A DNA stretch of 42,400 nucleotides, taken from assembly GCA_024695575.1 (NCBI GenBank), contig JAILHY010000056.1, forward strand, positions 1 to 42,400. Direction: 5' to 3'. The DNA comes from Lachnospiraceae bacterium (GTDB taxonomy: Bacteria; Bacillota; Clostridia; Lachnospirales; Lachnospiraceae). The notes below the pieces were generated by a model. The model was not told the DNA's origin and ran no database searches. It was given only the letters and a program-made list of their open reading frames with translations. Positions 24,075 to 33,587 of this stretch are shown here, in pieces. Both the position numbers and the translations under genes were made by a program. Each line of letters starts with the position of its first letter. Positions within the stretch are counted from its first letter, which is position 1.

Positions 24075-27000
24075 AATCAAATATACTGATCTGGTTGGAT
24101 ATGGGGATATCTCCAAGTATTCCCAGTTCAGCCAACTGATCGGTAATCGTCTGTGAAGCTCTGGTCCTTTGCTTAAAGTCATCTCTTGACAGGAAGGACC
24201 CGTTTTTCGCCGCCTCAACAATGGAATCCGCAACAGATTCTCCCAATCCGTCTATGCTGGTAAAAGAAGGCATTATCCGCCCGTCTTCGGTCAGTGAGAA
24301 CAGCCTAGCCTGCGCCTTAAAGAGGTCAATGGGTGCAAACTCATATCCCCTTGCGTACATTTCCTGAACTATACGAAGATCTCTGATGGAATCCTCATCC
24401 TTGGGTGACGGATTCTCAAGTGCACGAAGTCTTGCCAGTTCTTCTTCCAGGCGCGCTCTGCCAAAGCACATGGTCTTATAGTTAAATGCCTTGGCCCTTA
24501 TACTGAAGAACGCTGCATAATACGCCTGCGGAAAATACACTTTACAATATGCGATACGCCATGCCATCATTACATAGGCCGCCGCGTGCGCTCTAGGGAA
24601 CATGTATTTAATCTTTTCACAGGAATCAATGTACCACTGCGGCACATCATGAGCCAGCATGTCTTCTTTCCACCCCGGCCATTTATCACACTTGCCTGCG
24701 GCAACCTTTCCTTTTCTGACCATCTCCATTATCTTAAATGATTCCTCAGACTCCACTCCCTTGTTTATGAGGTAGGTCATGATATCATCTCTGGTACAAA
24801 TAGCCGTAGAAATCGTTGCGGTACCGCTTCGTATAAGATCCTGAGCGTTATTAAGCCATACGTCGGTACCATGAGAAAGACCCGCGATCCTTATAAGGTC
24901 CGAAAAGCAGGTGGGCTTTGCTTCAAGCACCATGCCCATAGAGAAATCGGTACCAAACTCAGGTATTCCGAGACACCCCAATTCACAGCCACCTATATCC
25001 GCAGGAGATACTCCCAGAGCATCCGTATTTTCAAACAATGACATGACCTTAGGATCATCAAGCGGGATCGTAAGCGGATCCATTCCTGTAAGATCCTGAA
25101 GCATTCTTATCATTGTCGGATCATCGTGTCCAAGTATATCGAGTTTCAACAGGTTATGGTCTATTGAGTGATAATCAAAGTGTGTTGTTATTATATCCGT
25201 GGTAGTATCATTGGCAGGATGCTGAACCGGGGTAAAAGTGTTTATATCCTCTCCCACCGGAAGAACAACGATACCGCCGGGGTGCTGGCCTGTAGATCTG
25301 CGTACCCCAAGACATCCTGCCACAATGCGATCTATCTCACAGTTTCGCTTGGGTATACCCTTCTCTTCGAAATACTTTTTAACATAACCGAAAGCAGTCT
25401 TGTCGGCAAGGGTTGCTATGGTCCCGGCCTTAAAGGTCTGTCCCGCGCCGAAAATAACTTCCGTATATTTGTGGGCCTTTGACTGATACTCACCTGAAAA
25501 GTTAAGATCGATATCAGGCTCCTTATCACCCTTGAACCCAAGGAATGTTTCAAAAGGAATATCAAATCCGTCCTTCTTTAACTTAGCTCCGCAAACGGGG
25601 CACATTTTGTCCGGCATATCTACACCGGCCATTCCCCTGTATTTCTTAACGTCATCGGAATCAAAATCGGCATAGTGACATTCGCTGCAGTAATAATGAG
25701 GCACCAGCGGATTAACCTCTGTGATACCTGCCATGGTCGCAACAAAACTTGAACCGACGGAACCTCTGGATCCAACCAGATATCCGTCCTCAACGGACTT
25801 CCAAACCAGTTTCTGTGCGATTATGTACATAACCGCAAATCCGTTGGTTATAATGGAATGCAGTTCTCTCTCAAGTCTTGCCTGCACTATTTCCGGAAGT
25901 TCAGGTCCATACATTTCGTGAGCCTTATTATAGCAGATGTCCGTAAGGAGCTGATCACTGTTTTCAATAATGGGCGGACATTTATCGGGGCGTACCGGTG
26001 ACATGGATTCGATCATATCCGCGATCATATTGGTATTGGTTACAACAACCTCCAATGCCTTCTCTCTTCCAAGATATCCGAACTCTTCAAGCATTTCGTC
26101 AGTGGTATGAAGGTAGAGCGGCGCCTGGTCATCCGCATCATCAAAGCCCTGTCCCTTCATGATGATACGCCTGTATAGTTCATCTTCAGGATCAAGGAAA
26201 TGAACATCACAGGTAGCGCAAACAGGCTTATGGTACCGCTCGCCAAGACGCACTATCTCCCTGTTTATCTCGAGAATGTCTTCTTCGGTATTGATATCCG
26301 GATATTTATCGGAACGCACCATGAACATGTTGTTTCCACGGGGCTGTATTTCAAGGTAATCATAGAAATTCACGATACGTCCAATAGCCTCATCGCTCTT
26401 TTCGTCCACTATGGCGCGATACAATTCTCCTGCTTCGCAGGCACTTCCGATGATCAGTCCCTCCCTGTGCTTCATAAGCTCACTCTTGGGAATCCGAGGG
26501 TGTCTTGCAAAGTATTCAAGATGAGACTTGGAAATAAGTGTGTATAAATTGACACGTCCTGTGTTGTTCTTCGCAAGGATTATCACATGATATGACGGCA
26601 GTTTCTTTACCGTTTCTGCTGAAACCTTTGCAAAATCATTGAGCGCATCCAGAGTTTCCATTCCCTGTTCTCTGGCCTTCTTTAGAAGTTTAACAAAAAT
26701 ATGACCCGTGCAGGTTGCATCGTCCACAGCCCTGTGGTGATTTTCCAGGGAAACATTCAATTCCTTGGCAACCGTATCAAGTTTATGGTTGTTAAGCTTC
26801 GGAAGAAAGGCGCGTGAAAGCCCCACCGTATCCACCACAGTGAAATCATACGGCAGCGAAAGCCTCGCACAGTTTTCTTTAATAAAGGATGTGTCGAAGG
26901 ATGCATTATGCGCAACCAGAACGGAGCCTTTGCAGAATTCCATGAAACGAGGCAGTATAGACTCAATCCGCTCTGCTCCCGCAACATCCGCATCGGTGAT

Positions 27001-28656
27001 AGATGTAAGCTTGGTTATCCTGTATGGGATCGGGACTCCGGGATTTACAAACTCTGAAAAAGAATCCGTTATCACACCCTTCTCGACTTTTACAGCACCA
27101 ATCTCGATGATCCTGTTCGACACGGGTGAAAAGCCTGTAGTTTCCAGGTCAAATACAACGTAAGAGTCATCAATGCTCTGGTCGTGAGAATTAACTACCG
27201 TTTCCGTAAGGTCATCAACAAGATATCCCTCAACACCATAGATAACCTTAAAGAAATCCTGTCTGTCGGGTTTTTCTTCACCGGCCTCCTCGCGCTTAGA
27301 TTTTTCCTTTTTCCAGAGATCCTCCCATGTATGATTGGCATCGGGGAAAGCCTGAGCCACGCCGTGATCTGTAACCGCAATAGCCCTGTGTCCCCACTTG
27401 TAGGCCCTCTTAACTATATCCGAAACCTCACTGACTCCATCCATATCGCTCATCTTGGTATGACAATGAAGTTCGACACGTTTCACGGGCGAGGTATCCA
27501 TTCTTGTAACCCGCCAGTCCTTGCCTGTCATTATCGAATTAGGCGAAGTAATGCACAGTTCATGGTCATATTGATCATGAGTAGGCATGCCCATAACACG
27601 AACGAATGAGCCCGGAGACAATTTACCTAACAGTTCATCTGCCTCTTCTATCTTGGCAAAGAGTTTGACCTTTATGGTATCCGTAAAGTCTGTCACGACA
27701 AAAGAAAGGATTGCCGACCGGCCGTTACGCATATCACGCCTGTCATTGGCAAGAATTTTACCCCTGATGACAATGGATCCGATCTCACCTACGATCTCCT
27801 CGATAGAAGCAAATTCCTCCTCATCCGGGATCTCTCTTCCCCAGATCACATCGGGATTGTCACTCTTTTCAAAGCGTGAGCCGCTGTCTCTCCTAACACC
27901 GAATCCGCTTTTGCCCGAAAACTTTCCTGAACCGTTACCATATTTCCTGCCGGGATCGGGAGCCGGTTTATCTGCAGCCTTTACAGCCTGCTTTTCTTCC
28001 TTTGCGGGCATTTCTGCAGGCTTAGTTTCCGAAGCGTTCTCATTAACGGGAAGTTCCGCCTCATCGGGCGTCTTGTTGATTAGATGCCCTACTCTTTCTT
28101 TTACGATGAGATCGATCTTATGATCATCCCATTCGCTTCGATCGGCAAAGGGTGCATCGTGATATTCAACCTCGAAAGTTGCATCAAGTCCGCAGCGCTC
28201 GTTAATGACCTTGGAAAGGTACCTTAATATCTCATGTTCTCTTTCACGTATGATCTCAATATCGGGCAAAGAAACAAGAAGCGAATCATGACCCGCTTCT
28301 TTAAACTCTATCTTTCTGATCGCCGCTTCCATCACCCTGTCGCATTCAATGAGCTCGGTGTGCATACTGTCCAGATATTCATCAACCAACGCCTTGGGTG
28401 TGTAGGAAGAAGGAAGATTATACTGCTCTTCTATCCTGACTTCGATGATGTTCTCCGGAAAGAGCTGTTTCTTGATACTGTCCTCAACATCATAAACAAC
28501 GCGCTTAGGGATAAGATGATCACTCTCGATAAGGATCCTTATGAGATCGCGTCTCGGAGTAGTGATCACCCTTTTAACATTCACATCCTCGAAGAGTTCA
28601 ACGACAGATTGCTTAAGTTTTAATGTTTTAAATGCGTCAAAGAACAGTTTTTCCAT
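24067..28656 (-). CDS. polC: DNA polymerase III PolC-type alpha subunit
   Basis: This is the main replicative polymerase of low-GC Firmicutes (1529 residues, slightly long). Domain order: N-terminal domain (1-190), a charged low-complexity linker (about 196-272), OB fold (about 285-375), PHP domain starting VELHCHTKMSDMDGV (394-408), DEDD proofreading exonuclease with FDLETTG (502-508) inserted in the PHP region, then the C-family polymerase core with VGSRGSVGSSFVATM and EPDIDLNFSGEYQ. The last residues SNQISIFDFM contain a sliding-clamp binding motif (QISIF, 1522-1526). The start lies 20 bases inside the end of ispG. The stop overlaps the convergent rpn gene and no terminator is visible. Confidence 0.97.
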   Translation of the reverse strand: MEKLFFDAFKTLKLKQSVVELFEDVNVKRVITTPRRDLIRILIESDHLIPKRVVYDVEDSIKKQLFPENIIEVRIEEQYNLPSSYTPKALVDEYLDSMHTELIECDRVMEAAIRKIEFKEAGHDSLLVSLPDIEIIREREHEILRYLSKVINERCGLDATFEVEYHDAPFADRSEWDDHKIDLIVKERVGHLINKTPDEAELPVNENASETKPAEMPAKEEKQAVKAADKPAPDPGRKYGNGSGKFSGKSGFGVRRDSGSRFEKSDNPDVIWGREIPDEEEFASIEEIVGEIGSIVIRGKILANDRRDMRNGRSAILSFVVTDFTDTIKVKLFAKIEEADELLGKLSPGSFVRVMGMPTHDQYDHELCITSPNSIMTGKDWRVTRMDTSPVKRVELHCHTKMSDMDGVSEVSDIVKRAYKWGHRAIAVTDHGVAQAFPDANHTWEDLWKKEKSKREEAGEEKPDRQDFFKVIYGVEGYLVDDLTETVVNSHDQSIDDSYVVFDLETTGFSPVSNRIIEIGAVKVEKGVITDSFSEFVNPGVPIPYRITKLTSITDADVAGAERIESILPRFMEFCKGSVLVAHNASFDTSFIKENCARLSLPYDFTVVDTVGLSRAFLPKLNNHKLDTVAKELNVSLENHHRAVDDATCTGHIFVKLLKKAREQGMETLDALNDFAKVSAETVKKLPSYHVIILAKNNTGRVNLYTLISKSHLEYFARHPRIPKSELMKHREGLIIGSACEAGELYRAIVDEKSDEAIGRIVNFYDYLEIQPRGNNMFMVRSDKYPDINTEEDILEINREIVRLGERYHKPVCATCDVHFLDPEDELYRRIIMKGQGFDDADDQAPLYLHTTDEMLEEFGYLGREKALEVVVTNTNMIADMIESMSPVRPDKCPPIIENSDQLLTDICYNKAHEMYGPELPEIVQARLERELHSIITNGFAVMYIIAQKLVWKSVEDGYLVGSRGSVGSSFVATMAGITEVNPLVPHYYCSECHYADFDSDDVKKYRGMAGVDMPDKMCPVCGAKLKKDGFDIPFETFLGFKGDKEPDIDLNFSGEYQSKAHKYTEVIFGAGQTFKAGTIATLADKTAFGYVKKYFEEKGIPKRNCEIDRIVAGCLGVRRSTGQHPGGIVVLPVGEDINTFTPVQHPANDTTTDIITTHFDYHSIDHNLLKLDILGHDDPTMIRMLQDLTGMDPLTIPLDDPKVMSLFENTDALGVSPADIGGCELGCLGIPEFGTDFSMGMVLEAKPTCFSDLIRIAGLSHGTDVWLNNAQDLIRSGTATISTAICTRDDIMTYLINKGVESEESFKIMEMVRKGKVAAGKCDKWPGWKEDMLAHDVPQWYIDSCEKIKYMFPRAHAAAYVMMAWRIAYCKVYFPQAYYAAFFSIRAKAFNYKTMCFGRARLEEELARLRALENPSPKDEDSIRDLRIVQEMYARGYEFAPIDLFKAQARLFSLTEDGRIMPSFTSIDGLGESVADSIVEAAKNGSFLSRDDFKQRTRASQTITDQLAELGILGDIPISNQISIFDFM

Positions 28657-29704
28657 ATGTTTCCAGTTCGTCCTTTAATGCCTCATAAAGCTTGTCTTCC
28701 GAGACTTTTCTCACTATCTCACCCTTGCGAAACACAAGTCCCTCTCCGTCTCCGCCTGCAATCCCGATATCCGCTTCCCTTGCTTCACCGGGGCCGTTAA
28801 CCGCGCAGCCCATTACCGCGATCTTGATATCATAAGGATACTTGGCAGCAAGGACTTCAACCTTGCGTGTCAGTCCTATGAGGTCGATCCTCGTGCGTCC
28901 GCAGGTGGGGCATGAAACCACCTCGATTACATCCTTCTTAAGGCCAAGGGTCTTAAGTATTATCCTGGCTGATTTGATCTCATCAACCGGATCCCCTGTC
29001 AAAGAAACCCTTATAGTATCTCCGATCCCCTCGCTCAGGATCAGTCCAAGCCCGATCCCTGACTTGATATTGCCGGAAAAATCGGTTCCCGATTCCGTAA
29101 TACCCACATGAAGAGGGTAAGGAGTAAGCCCTGCCAGTTCCTTGTGTGCTGCCACACACATCATCACATCGGTAGACTTGATACTGATAACCAGATTATC
29201 ATAGCCCATATCCTCGATGCGCTTAACATTATCAAGAGCAGATTCGCGCAGTCCCTTCGCAGTCACGCCTCCGTAACGCTCAAGGATATGCTTTTCAAGA
29301 GAGCCTGAATTTACCCCCACGCGAATGGGGACATTACGCTCTTTTGCAGCCTTCACAACTTCACGAAGTTTATCGTCACTCCCTATATTTCCGGGGTTGA
29401 TCCTTACCTTGTCTGCGCCGTTTTCGATAGCTGCAACAGCCATTTTGTAGTCGAAATGAATATCGGCAACAAGGGGGATCGAAATCTCCTTCTTAATCGC
29501 AGCAATGGCCTTAGCTGCCTCAATGGAAGGCACAGTGGAACGCACTATATCACAGCCTGCCTGTTCCAAAGCATGTATCTGTGAGACCGTAGCCTTTATG
29601 TCTTCAGTCTTAGTGTTGGTCATTGACTGGATTAGGATGGGGTTTCCGCCTCCGATCACTCTGTCGCCTATATGAATAACCTTAGTATCGTCTCTATATG
29701 CCAT
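28637..29704 (-). CDS. ispG: 4-hydroxy-3-methylbut-2-en-1-yl diphosphate synthase
   Basis: This is the iron-sulfur enzyme of the MEP isoprenoid pathway (355 residues; GcpE/IspG) that converts ME-cPP to HMBPP. The N-terminal TIM barrel carries PILIQSMTNTKTEDI and VRINPGNIGSDDKL. The [4Fe-4S] ligands lie in VSCPTCGRTRIDL and MGCAVNGPGEA, and the Glu in the latter motif is the expected catalytic residue. It starts 7 bases after rseP and overlaps polC by 20 bases. With dxr in the same operon, two MEP steps are encoded here; the others are not in the window. Confidence 0.97.
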   Translation of the reverse strand: MAYRDDTKVIHIGDRVIGGGNPILIQSMTNTKTEDIKATVSQIHALEQAGCDIVRSTVPSIEAAKAIAAIKKEISIPLVADIHFDYKMAVAAIENGADKVRINPGNIGSDDKLREVVKAAKERNVPIRVGVNSGSLEKHILERYGGVTAKGLRESALDNVKRIEDMGYDNLVISIKSTDVMMCVAAHKELAGLTPYPLHVGITESGTDFSGNIKSGIGLGLILSEGIGDTIRVSLTGDPVDEIKSARIILKTLGLKKDVIEVVSCPTCGRTRIDLIGLTRKVEVLAAKYPYDIKIAVMGCAVNGPGEAREADIGIAGGDGEGLVFRKGEIVRKVSEDKLYEALKDELETYGKTVL

Positions 29705-29711
29705 ATCTCAC

Positions 29712-30770
29712 CTATCTGCCCATGATACGCATAATATCATTAAACATAACAAATATTGCCAGTATAAAGAAAAGGATAATACCTATCGTATGAACAATGC
29801 CTTCTTTTTCAACGGGAATCGGCTTGCCTCTTACCACTTCCACAAACAGGAAGATAAGTCTGCCGCCATCCAGCGCCGGAAGAGGAAGAAGATTGATAAC
29901 TCCCAGATTGACACTTAAAAGCAAAGCAATGTTCATCATGGTAAGGATGACGCTCGAAACACCGTAATCCTTGGCCTGTTCGTAATTATCAGAAACAACC
30001 TGTGCAATACCCACGGGACCTGACAGATTCTTAGGCGAAAGCTTGCCTATTATCAGCTGCTTAAGGCTCTTTACGGTGTTACGGAAATTGAACACGATCT
30101 CATAATAGCTTGCCTTAAACAGTTTAAGTCCCTTGGCTTCCTCGTAGGTTGTGCCACCTTCGATTCCAAGGAAATACCGACCATCTTCGGCCGAGTAGGC
30201 GGGAGTAAACTTAACGGTACCCTTTACTCCGTCTCTCTTATATTCAACCGTCAGTTCCTCGCCTGTATTGAGGTATGAGATAAGCGTTATATCGCGCCAC
30301 AGATGGATCTTCTCACCGTTAATGGCCGTAATGATGTCCCCAACCTCAAGTCCCGATTCAGCCGCAGGTCTTCCTTCCGTAAGCCCCTGAACCTTGGGGA
30401 TATCCGTACCGCAATAGGAAACTATGACCATGGCAAAAATAAAAGCCAGGATGAAATTAAAGAAAGGTCCCGCAAACACCGTTCCGATACGTGCCCATAC
30501 GGGAGCTGCGGGAAAAGCAAGTCCTTTGAAGGGTTTGTCACCTGTTACTTTGCCATCCTCTCCTTCGAAGGCACAGGACCCGCCGAGAGGCAGCAATTTA
30601 AGAGAATATCTGGTCTCGCCTTTATCGAAGTGAAAAATCGTCGGACCCATTCCGACCGAGAATTCAACCACGTGAATATTATTGAGTCTGGCGATGAGAT
30701 AATGGCCGAATTCATGAGCCACCACAACCACCGAAAGAATCAGAATAAACCAAATTATAGATATAAGCAT
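29712..30770 (-). CDS. rseP: Site-2 zinc metalloprotease RseP/RasP (M50)
   Basis: This intramembrane protease (352 residues) cleaves transmembrane segments such as anti-sigma factors and signal-peptide remnants. The zinc site HEFGH is at residues 19-23 in the first transmembrane helix and the third ligand lies in NLLPLPALDGGRL in a later helix. One PDZ domain sits between (about 115-200, including GRPAAESGLEVGDIITAINGE). FAGPFFNFILAF marks the second conserved membrane segment. It lies 25 bases after dxr and 7 before ispG, the usual Firmicute order. Confidence 0.95.
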   Translation of the reverse strand: MLISIIWFILILSVVVVAHEFGHYLIARLNNIHVVEFSVGMGPTIFHFDKGETRYSLKLLPLGGSCAFEGEDGKVTGDKPFKGLAFPAAPVWARIGTVFAGPFFNFILAFIFAMVIVSYCGTDIPKVQGLTEGRPAAESGLEVGDIITAINGEKIHLWRDITLISYLNTGEELTVEYKRDGVKGTVKFTPAYSAEDGRYFLGIEGGTTYEEAKGLKLFKASYYEIVFNFRNTVKSLKQLIIGKLSPKNLSGPVGIAQVVSDNYEQAKDYGVSSVILTMMNIALLLSVNLGVINLLPLPALDGGRLIFLFVEVVRGKPIPVEKEGIVHTIGIILFFILAIFVMFNDIMRIMGR

Positions 30771-30795
30771 ATAACTGAACTGTCCTTACAAAGTA

Positions 30796-31941
30796 TTATT
30801 TCAGGAAGTCCCTGGTACGGGCTTCCGTCTCAAGTATTGCGTCAAGATCCGGATCATTGACAAAAGGTATTGATTCCATTGCCCTCTCGATGTAATCGTA
30901 GATCTGAAGAAAGCCGATCTCACCCTTAAGGAAGCGCTCTACCGCAACCTCATTGGCTGCATTAAATACTGTCGGCATATTTCCGCCGGCCTCTATGGCA
31001 TTATAAGCAAAATCGAGTCCCTTAAAAAGTCCTCGGTCCGGTTTCTCAAAATGAATCTCAGAAAGCTTGTAAAAATCAAGCCTGTTATCCTCCATGGGCA
31101 TACGCTTCGGATAAAACAGGGCATACTGTATCGGAAGCTTCATATCAGGCACACCGAGCTGGGCTATTACCGCACCATCCCTGTATTCCACCATGGAATG
31201 AACGATGCTTTCAGGCTGAATTACGACCTCTATATCCGACGCATCCACATCAAAGAGCCACTTTGCTTCAATAACCTCAAGTCCCTTATTTACAAGCGTA
31301 GCCGAATCAATGGTTACTTTTTTACCCATGCTCCAGTTTGGATGCTTAAGGGCATCCTCCGCCCGCATATCTGCAAGATCCTCGCGCTTGCGTCCTCTGA
31401 AGGGTCCTCCCGAAGCAGTAAGAAGAATCTTCCTTATCTCTCCGTGGGTTTCGCCGTTCATTGACTGAAAAATGGCGCTATGCTCGGAATCAACCGGCAA
31501 AATGGGGACATTCATTTCTTTTGCAAGAGGCATGATGATATGCCCTGCGGTCACCAGAGTCTCCTTGTTGGCAAGAGCGATGGTCTTACCCGCCTTAATG
31601 GCAGCGATGGTAGGCCTGATACCTATCATACCCACAAGTGCGGCAACCACCGTGTCTACAGAATCGAGGGTGGCGATCTCTATAAGTCCCTCCATTCCGG
31701 AAAGCACCCTGACAGGCGTATCCGAAACCCGGTTCTTAAGATCCAAAGCCGCAGCTTCAGAATACATCACCGCAACCTCAGGCTTAAACTCCCTGATCTG
31801 CGCCTCCATCAAAGCCACATTTGAGTAAGCGGAAAGAGCTGTTACCCTGTATCCGCCCTGCCTTCTGATTATTTCAAGAGTCTGGGTCCCGATGGAGCCC
31901 GTAGACCCGAATATGGTAAGACCTTTAAGTCCTTCCTTCAT
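30796..31941 (-). CDS. dxr: 1-deoxy-D-xylulose 5-phosphate reductoisomerase
   Basis: This is the second enzyme of the MEP pathway (381 residues): NADPH-dependent rearrangement and reduction of DXP to MEP, the fosmidomycin target. The NADPH-binding TIFGSTGSIGTQTLEII is at about residues 8-24. The metal and substrate residues lie in PVDSEHSAIFQ and LTASGGPF, and WSMGKKVTIDSATLVNKGLEVIEA is the family hallmark. It is 11 bases after cdsA, with AAAGGATG upstream of the ATG. Confidence 0.97.
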   Translation of the reverse strand: MKEGLKGLTIFGSTGSIGTQTLEIIRRQGGYRVTALSAYSNVALMEAQIREFKPEVAVMYSEAAALDLKNRVSDTPVRVLSGMEGLIEIATLDSVDTVVAALVGMIGIRPTIAAIKAGKTIALANKETLVTAGHIIMPLAKEMNVPILPVDSEHSAIFQSMNGETHGEIRKILLTASGGPFRGRKREDLADMRAEDALKHPNWSMGKKVTIDSATLVNKGLEVIEAKWLFDVDASDIEVVIQPESIVHSMVEYRDGAVIAQLGVPDMKLPIQYALFYPKRMPMEDNRLDFYKLSEIHFEKPDRGLFKGLDFAYNAIEAGGNMPTVFNAANEVAVERFLKGEIGFLQIYDYIERAMESIPFVNDPDLDAILETEARTRDFLK

Positions 31942-31952
31942 ACGATCATCCT

Positions 31953-32792
31953 TTATCCGTTAATATTAAAAAGAAAAATCCTTGCAAGAAAATAGGTGAT
32001 TGGCGCCGTGAAGATCATGCTGTCAAACCGATCGAGCACTCCACCGTGCCCCGGGATCAGATTGGAATAATCCTTAATGTCCTTGTCACGCTTAACCGCA
32101 GATGCTGCCAGGTCGCCCACCTGAGCGATGAGCGCGCCGACTCCCGCGATCCCTGCAAGTATAAAAGAAACTTCACTGAGCCCCGAATGAGGTTCAACAA
32201 CAAACCGGCCATACAGCCATGCGATAATCGCTGCCCCGATCACGCCTCCGATAATGCCCTCTAAGGACTTCTTGGGGGATAATTTCGGGAATAACTTATG
32301 ATTGCCTATGGTCTTGCCCGTAAGAGTTCCGACACAGTAAGCACAGGTATCATAGCCCCAGGAACTTATATAGATCATCCAGACTATATATGCGCCTTCC
32401 GGAAGATATCTCGTAAGTGGAAGGAATGAAAGCATCACAGGTGCATAGATAAATGCAAGGAGGCTTCCCTGAATATCTGTCACATTAAGCTTCGGAAAAG
32501 AAATCACATAGACAGTCAGGAATCCTATCACAGTGAGGCAAGCCGTCATCACAAGCCACATCCCGCTGTTACCCTGCATAAACATTAGCAGCAAATAGTA
32601 AACCGTCACGGAAAAGAAACCCAATACCATGAGTGGTTTCTTCTGAAGGATATTAAGGGCCTTGGCCATTTCGTAGTAGGCGATAAGGGAAAGTGCCAGT
32701 GTAAAGGCTCCTATGAAATACCCGCCGCTTATAACAAAGAAAAGAGACAATGCAAGAAGCACCACTCCGCTTATCAATCTTGTAAAAAACAT
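31953..32792 (-). CDS. cdsA: Phosphatidate cytidylyltransferase
   Basis: This multi-pass membrane enzyme (279 residues) makes CDP-diacylglycerol from phosphatidate and CTP, the branch point for phospholipids. The CTP_transf_1 signature lies near the C-terminus: VKRDKDIKDYSNLIPGHGG followed by VLDRFDSMIFTAP. About seven to eight hydrophobic helices precede it, and the DTCAYCVGTLTGK and PKLSPKKSLEG segments are also typical. It lies 9 bases after uppS and 11 before dxr. Confidence 0.96.
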   Translation of the reverse strand: MFFTRLISGVVLLALSLFFVISGGYFIGAFTLALSLIAYYEMAKALNILQKKPLMVLGFFSVTVYYLLLMFMQGNSGMWLVMTACLTVIGFLTVYVISFPKLNVTDIQGSLLAFIYAPVMLSFLPLTRYLPEGAYIVWMIYISSWGYDTCAYCVGTLTGKTIGNHKLFPKLSPKKSLEGIIGGVIGAAIIAWLYGRFVVEPHSGLSEVSFILAGIAGVGALIAQVGDLAASAVKRDKDIKDYSNLIPGHGGVLDRFDSMIFTAPITYFLARIFLFNING

Positions 32793-32801
32793 TTCAGTCT
32801 C

Positions 32802-33512
32802 CTATGATTCCTCTTTGACGCCGCCGAACTTGCGGTTTCTTTTACTGTAAGCCTCACAGGCCTTTTCAAGATCTTCCTTGGTAAAATCGGGCCACAGTTT
32901 ATCCGTTACGTAAATCTCCGAATAAGAGATCTGCCACAAAAGGAAGTTTGAAAGTCTCAATTCTCCGCTGGTCCTTATAAGAAGATCCGGGTCCGGGATA
33001 CCTGCAGTGTCAAGATGTGAAGATATCATCGCTTCGGTAATGTTGGAAGGCTCAATATTACCCTTCTTAACCTCCGTGCTGATATCCGTCAGGGCACGCC
33101 TGATCTCATCCCTGGAGCCATAGTTGATGGCTATGGTGAAATTAAGCCCCGTAAAGCCTGCGGTTGCTTCTTCAAGTTCTGCAATACTTGACCTGATATC
33201 TTCGTCAAGTCTGGTCTTATCACCGATCACGCGAACCCTCATGTTGTTTTTGCTGGCACGCTTGATGCAGTTCTTAAGATAATCCCGAAGAAGCTTCATT
33301 AGTGTAGAAACCTCTTCCGAGGGGCGGGACCAGTTTTCGGTGGAAAAAGCATATACCGTAAGGTACTTGATCCCCATATTCCATGCGATCTCGCACATAT
33401 CTTCCACCACCTTGGCGCCCTGGGCATGACCGTAAGTTCTCGGCATACCCTTGGCTTTGGCCCAGCGACCGTTTCCATCCAATATTATAGCAACATGACT
33501 CGGAACATTCAT
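32802..33512 (-). CDS. uppS: Isoprenyl transferase (undecaprenyl diphosphate synthase)
   Basis: This cis-prenyltransferase (236 residues) builds the C55 lipid carrier for peptidoglycan and other wall polymers. The catalytic Asp and pyrophosphate loop are in IILDGNGRWAKAKGMPRTYGH near the N-terminus. YAFSTENWSRP and RTSGELRLSNFLLWQISYSE are the other conserved blocks. The ATG has GGAG upstream but comes only about 15 bases after a strong terminator-like hairpin, so its transcription depends on read-through of that element or on an unseen promoter. Confidence 0.97.
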   Translation of the reverse strand: MNVPSHVAIILDGNGRWAKAKGMPRTYGHAQGAKVVEDMCEIAWNMGIKYLTVYAFSTENWSRPSEEVSTLMKLLRDYLKNCIKRASKNNMRVRVIGDKTRLDEDIRSSIAELEEATAGFTGLNFTIAINYGSRDEIRRALTDISTEVKKGNIEPSNITEAMISSHLDTAGIPDPDLLIRTSGELRLSNFLLWQISYSEIYVTDKLWPDFTKEDLEKACEAYSKRNRKFGGVKEES

Positions 33513-33527
33513 AATAAAAACTCCATT

Positions 33528-33562
33528 AAAAATTTCGAGTAGGAGAAACTCCCCTACTCGAA
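33528..33562 (-). terminator. Terminator/attenuator hairpin between frr and uppS
   Basis: A perfect 10-bp stem (33534-33543 with 33553-33562) around a 9-base loop is followed on the minus strand by ATTTTT. Just upstream (33563-33585) a weaker TTTAACA/TGTTAAA hairpin could form. It sits inside an otherwise tightly packed operon. Confidence 0.75.
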
Positions 33563-33587
33563 TTTAACATATTCTCTGTTAAAATGA

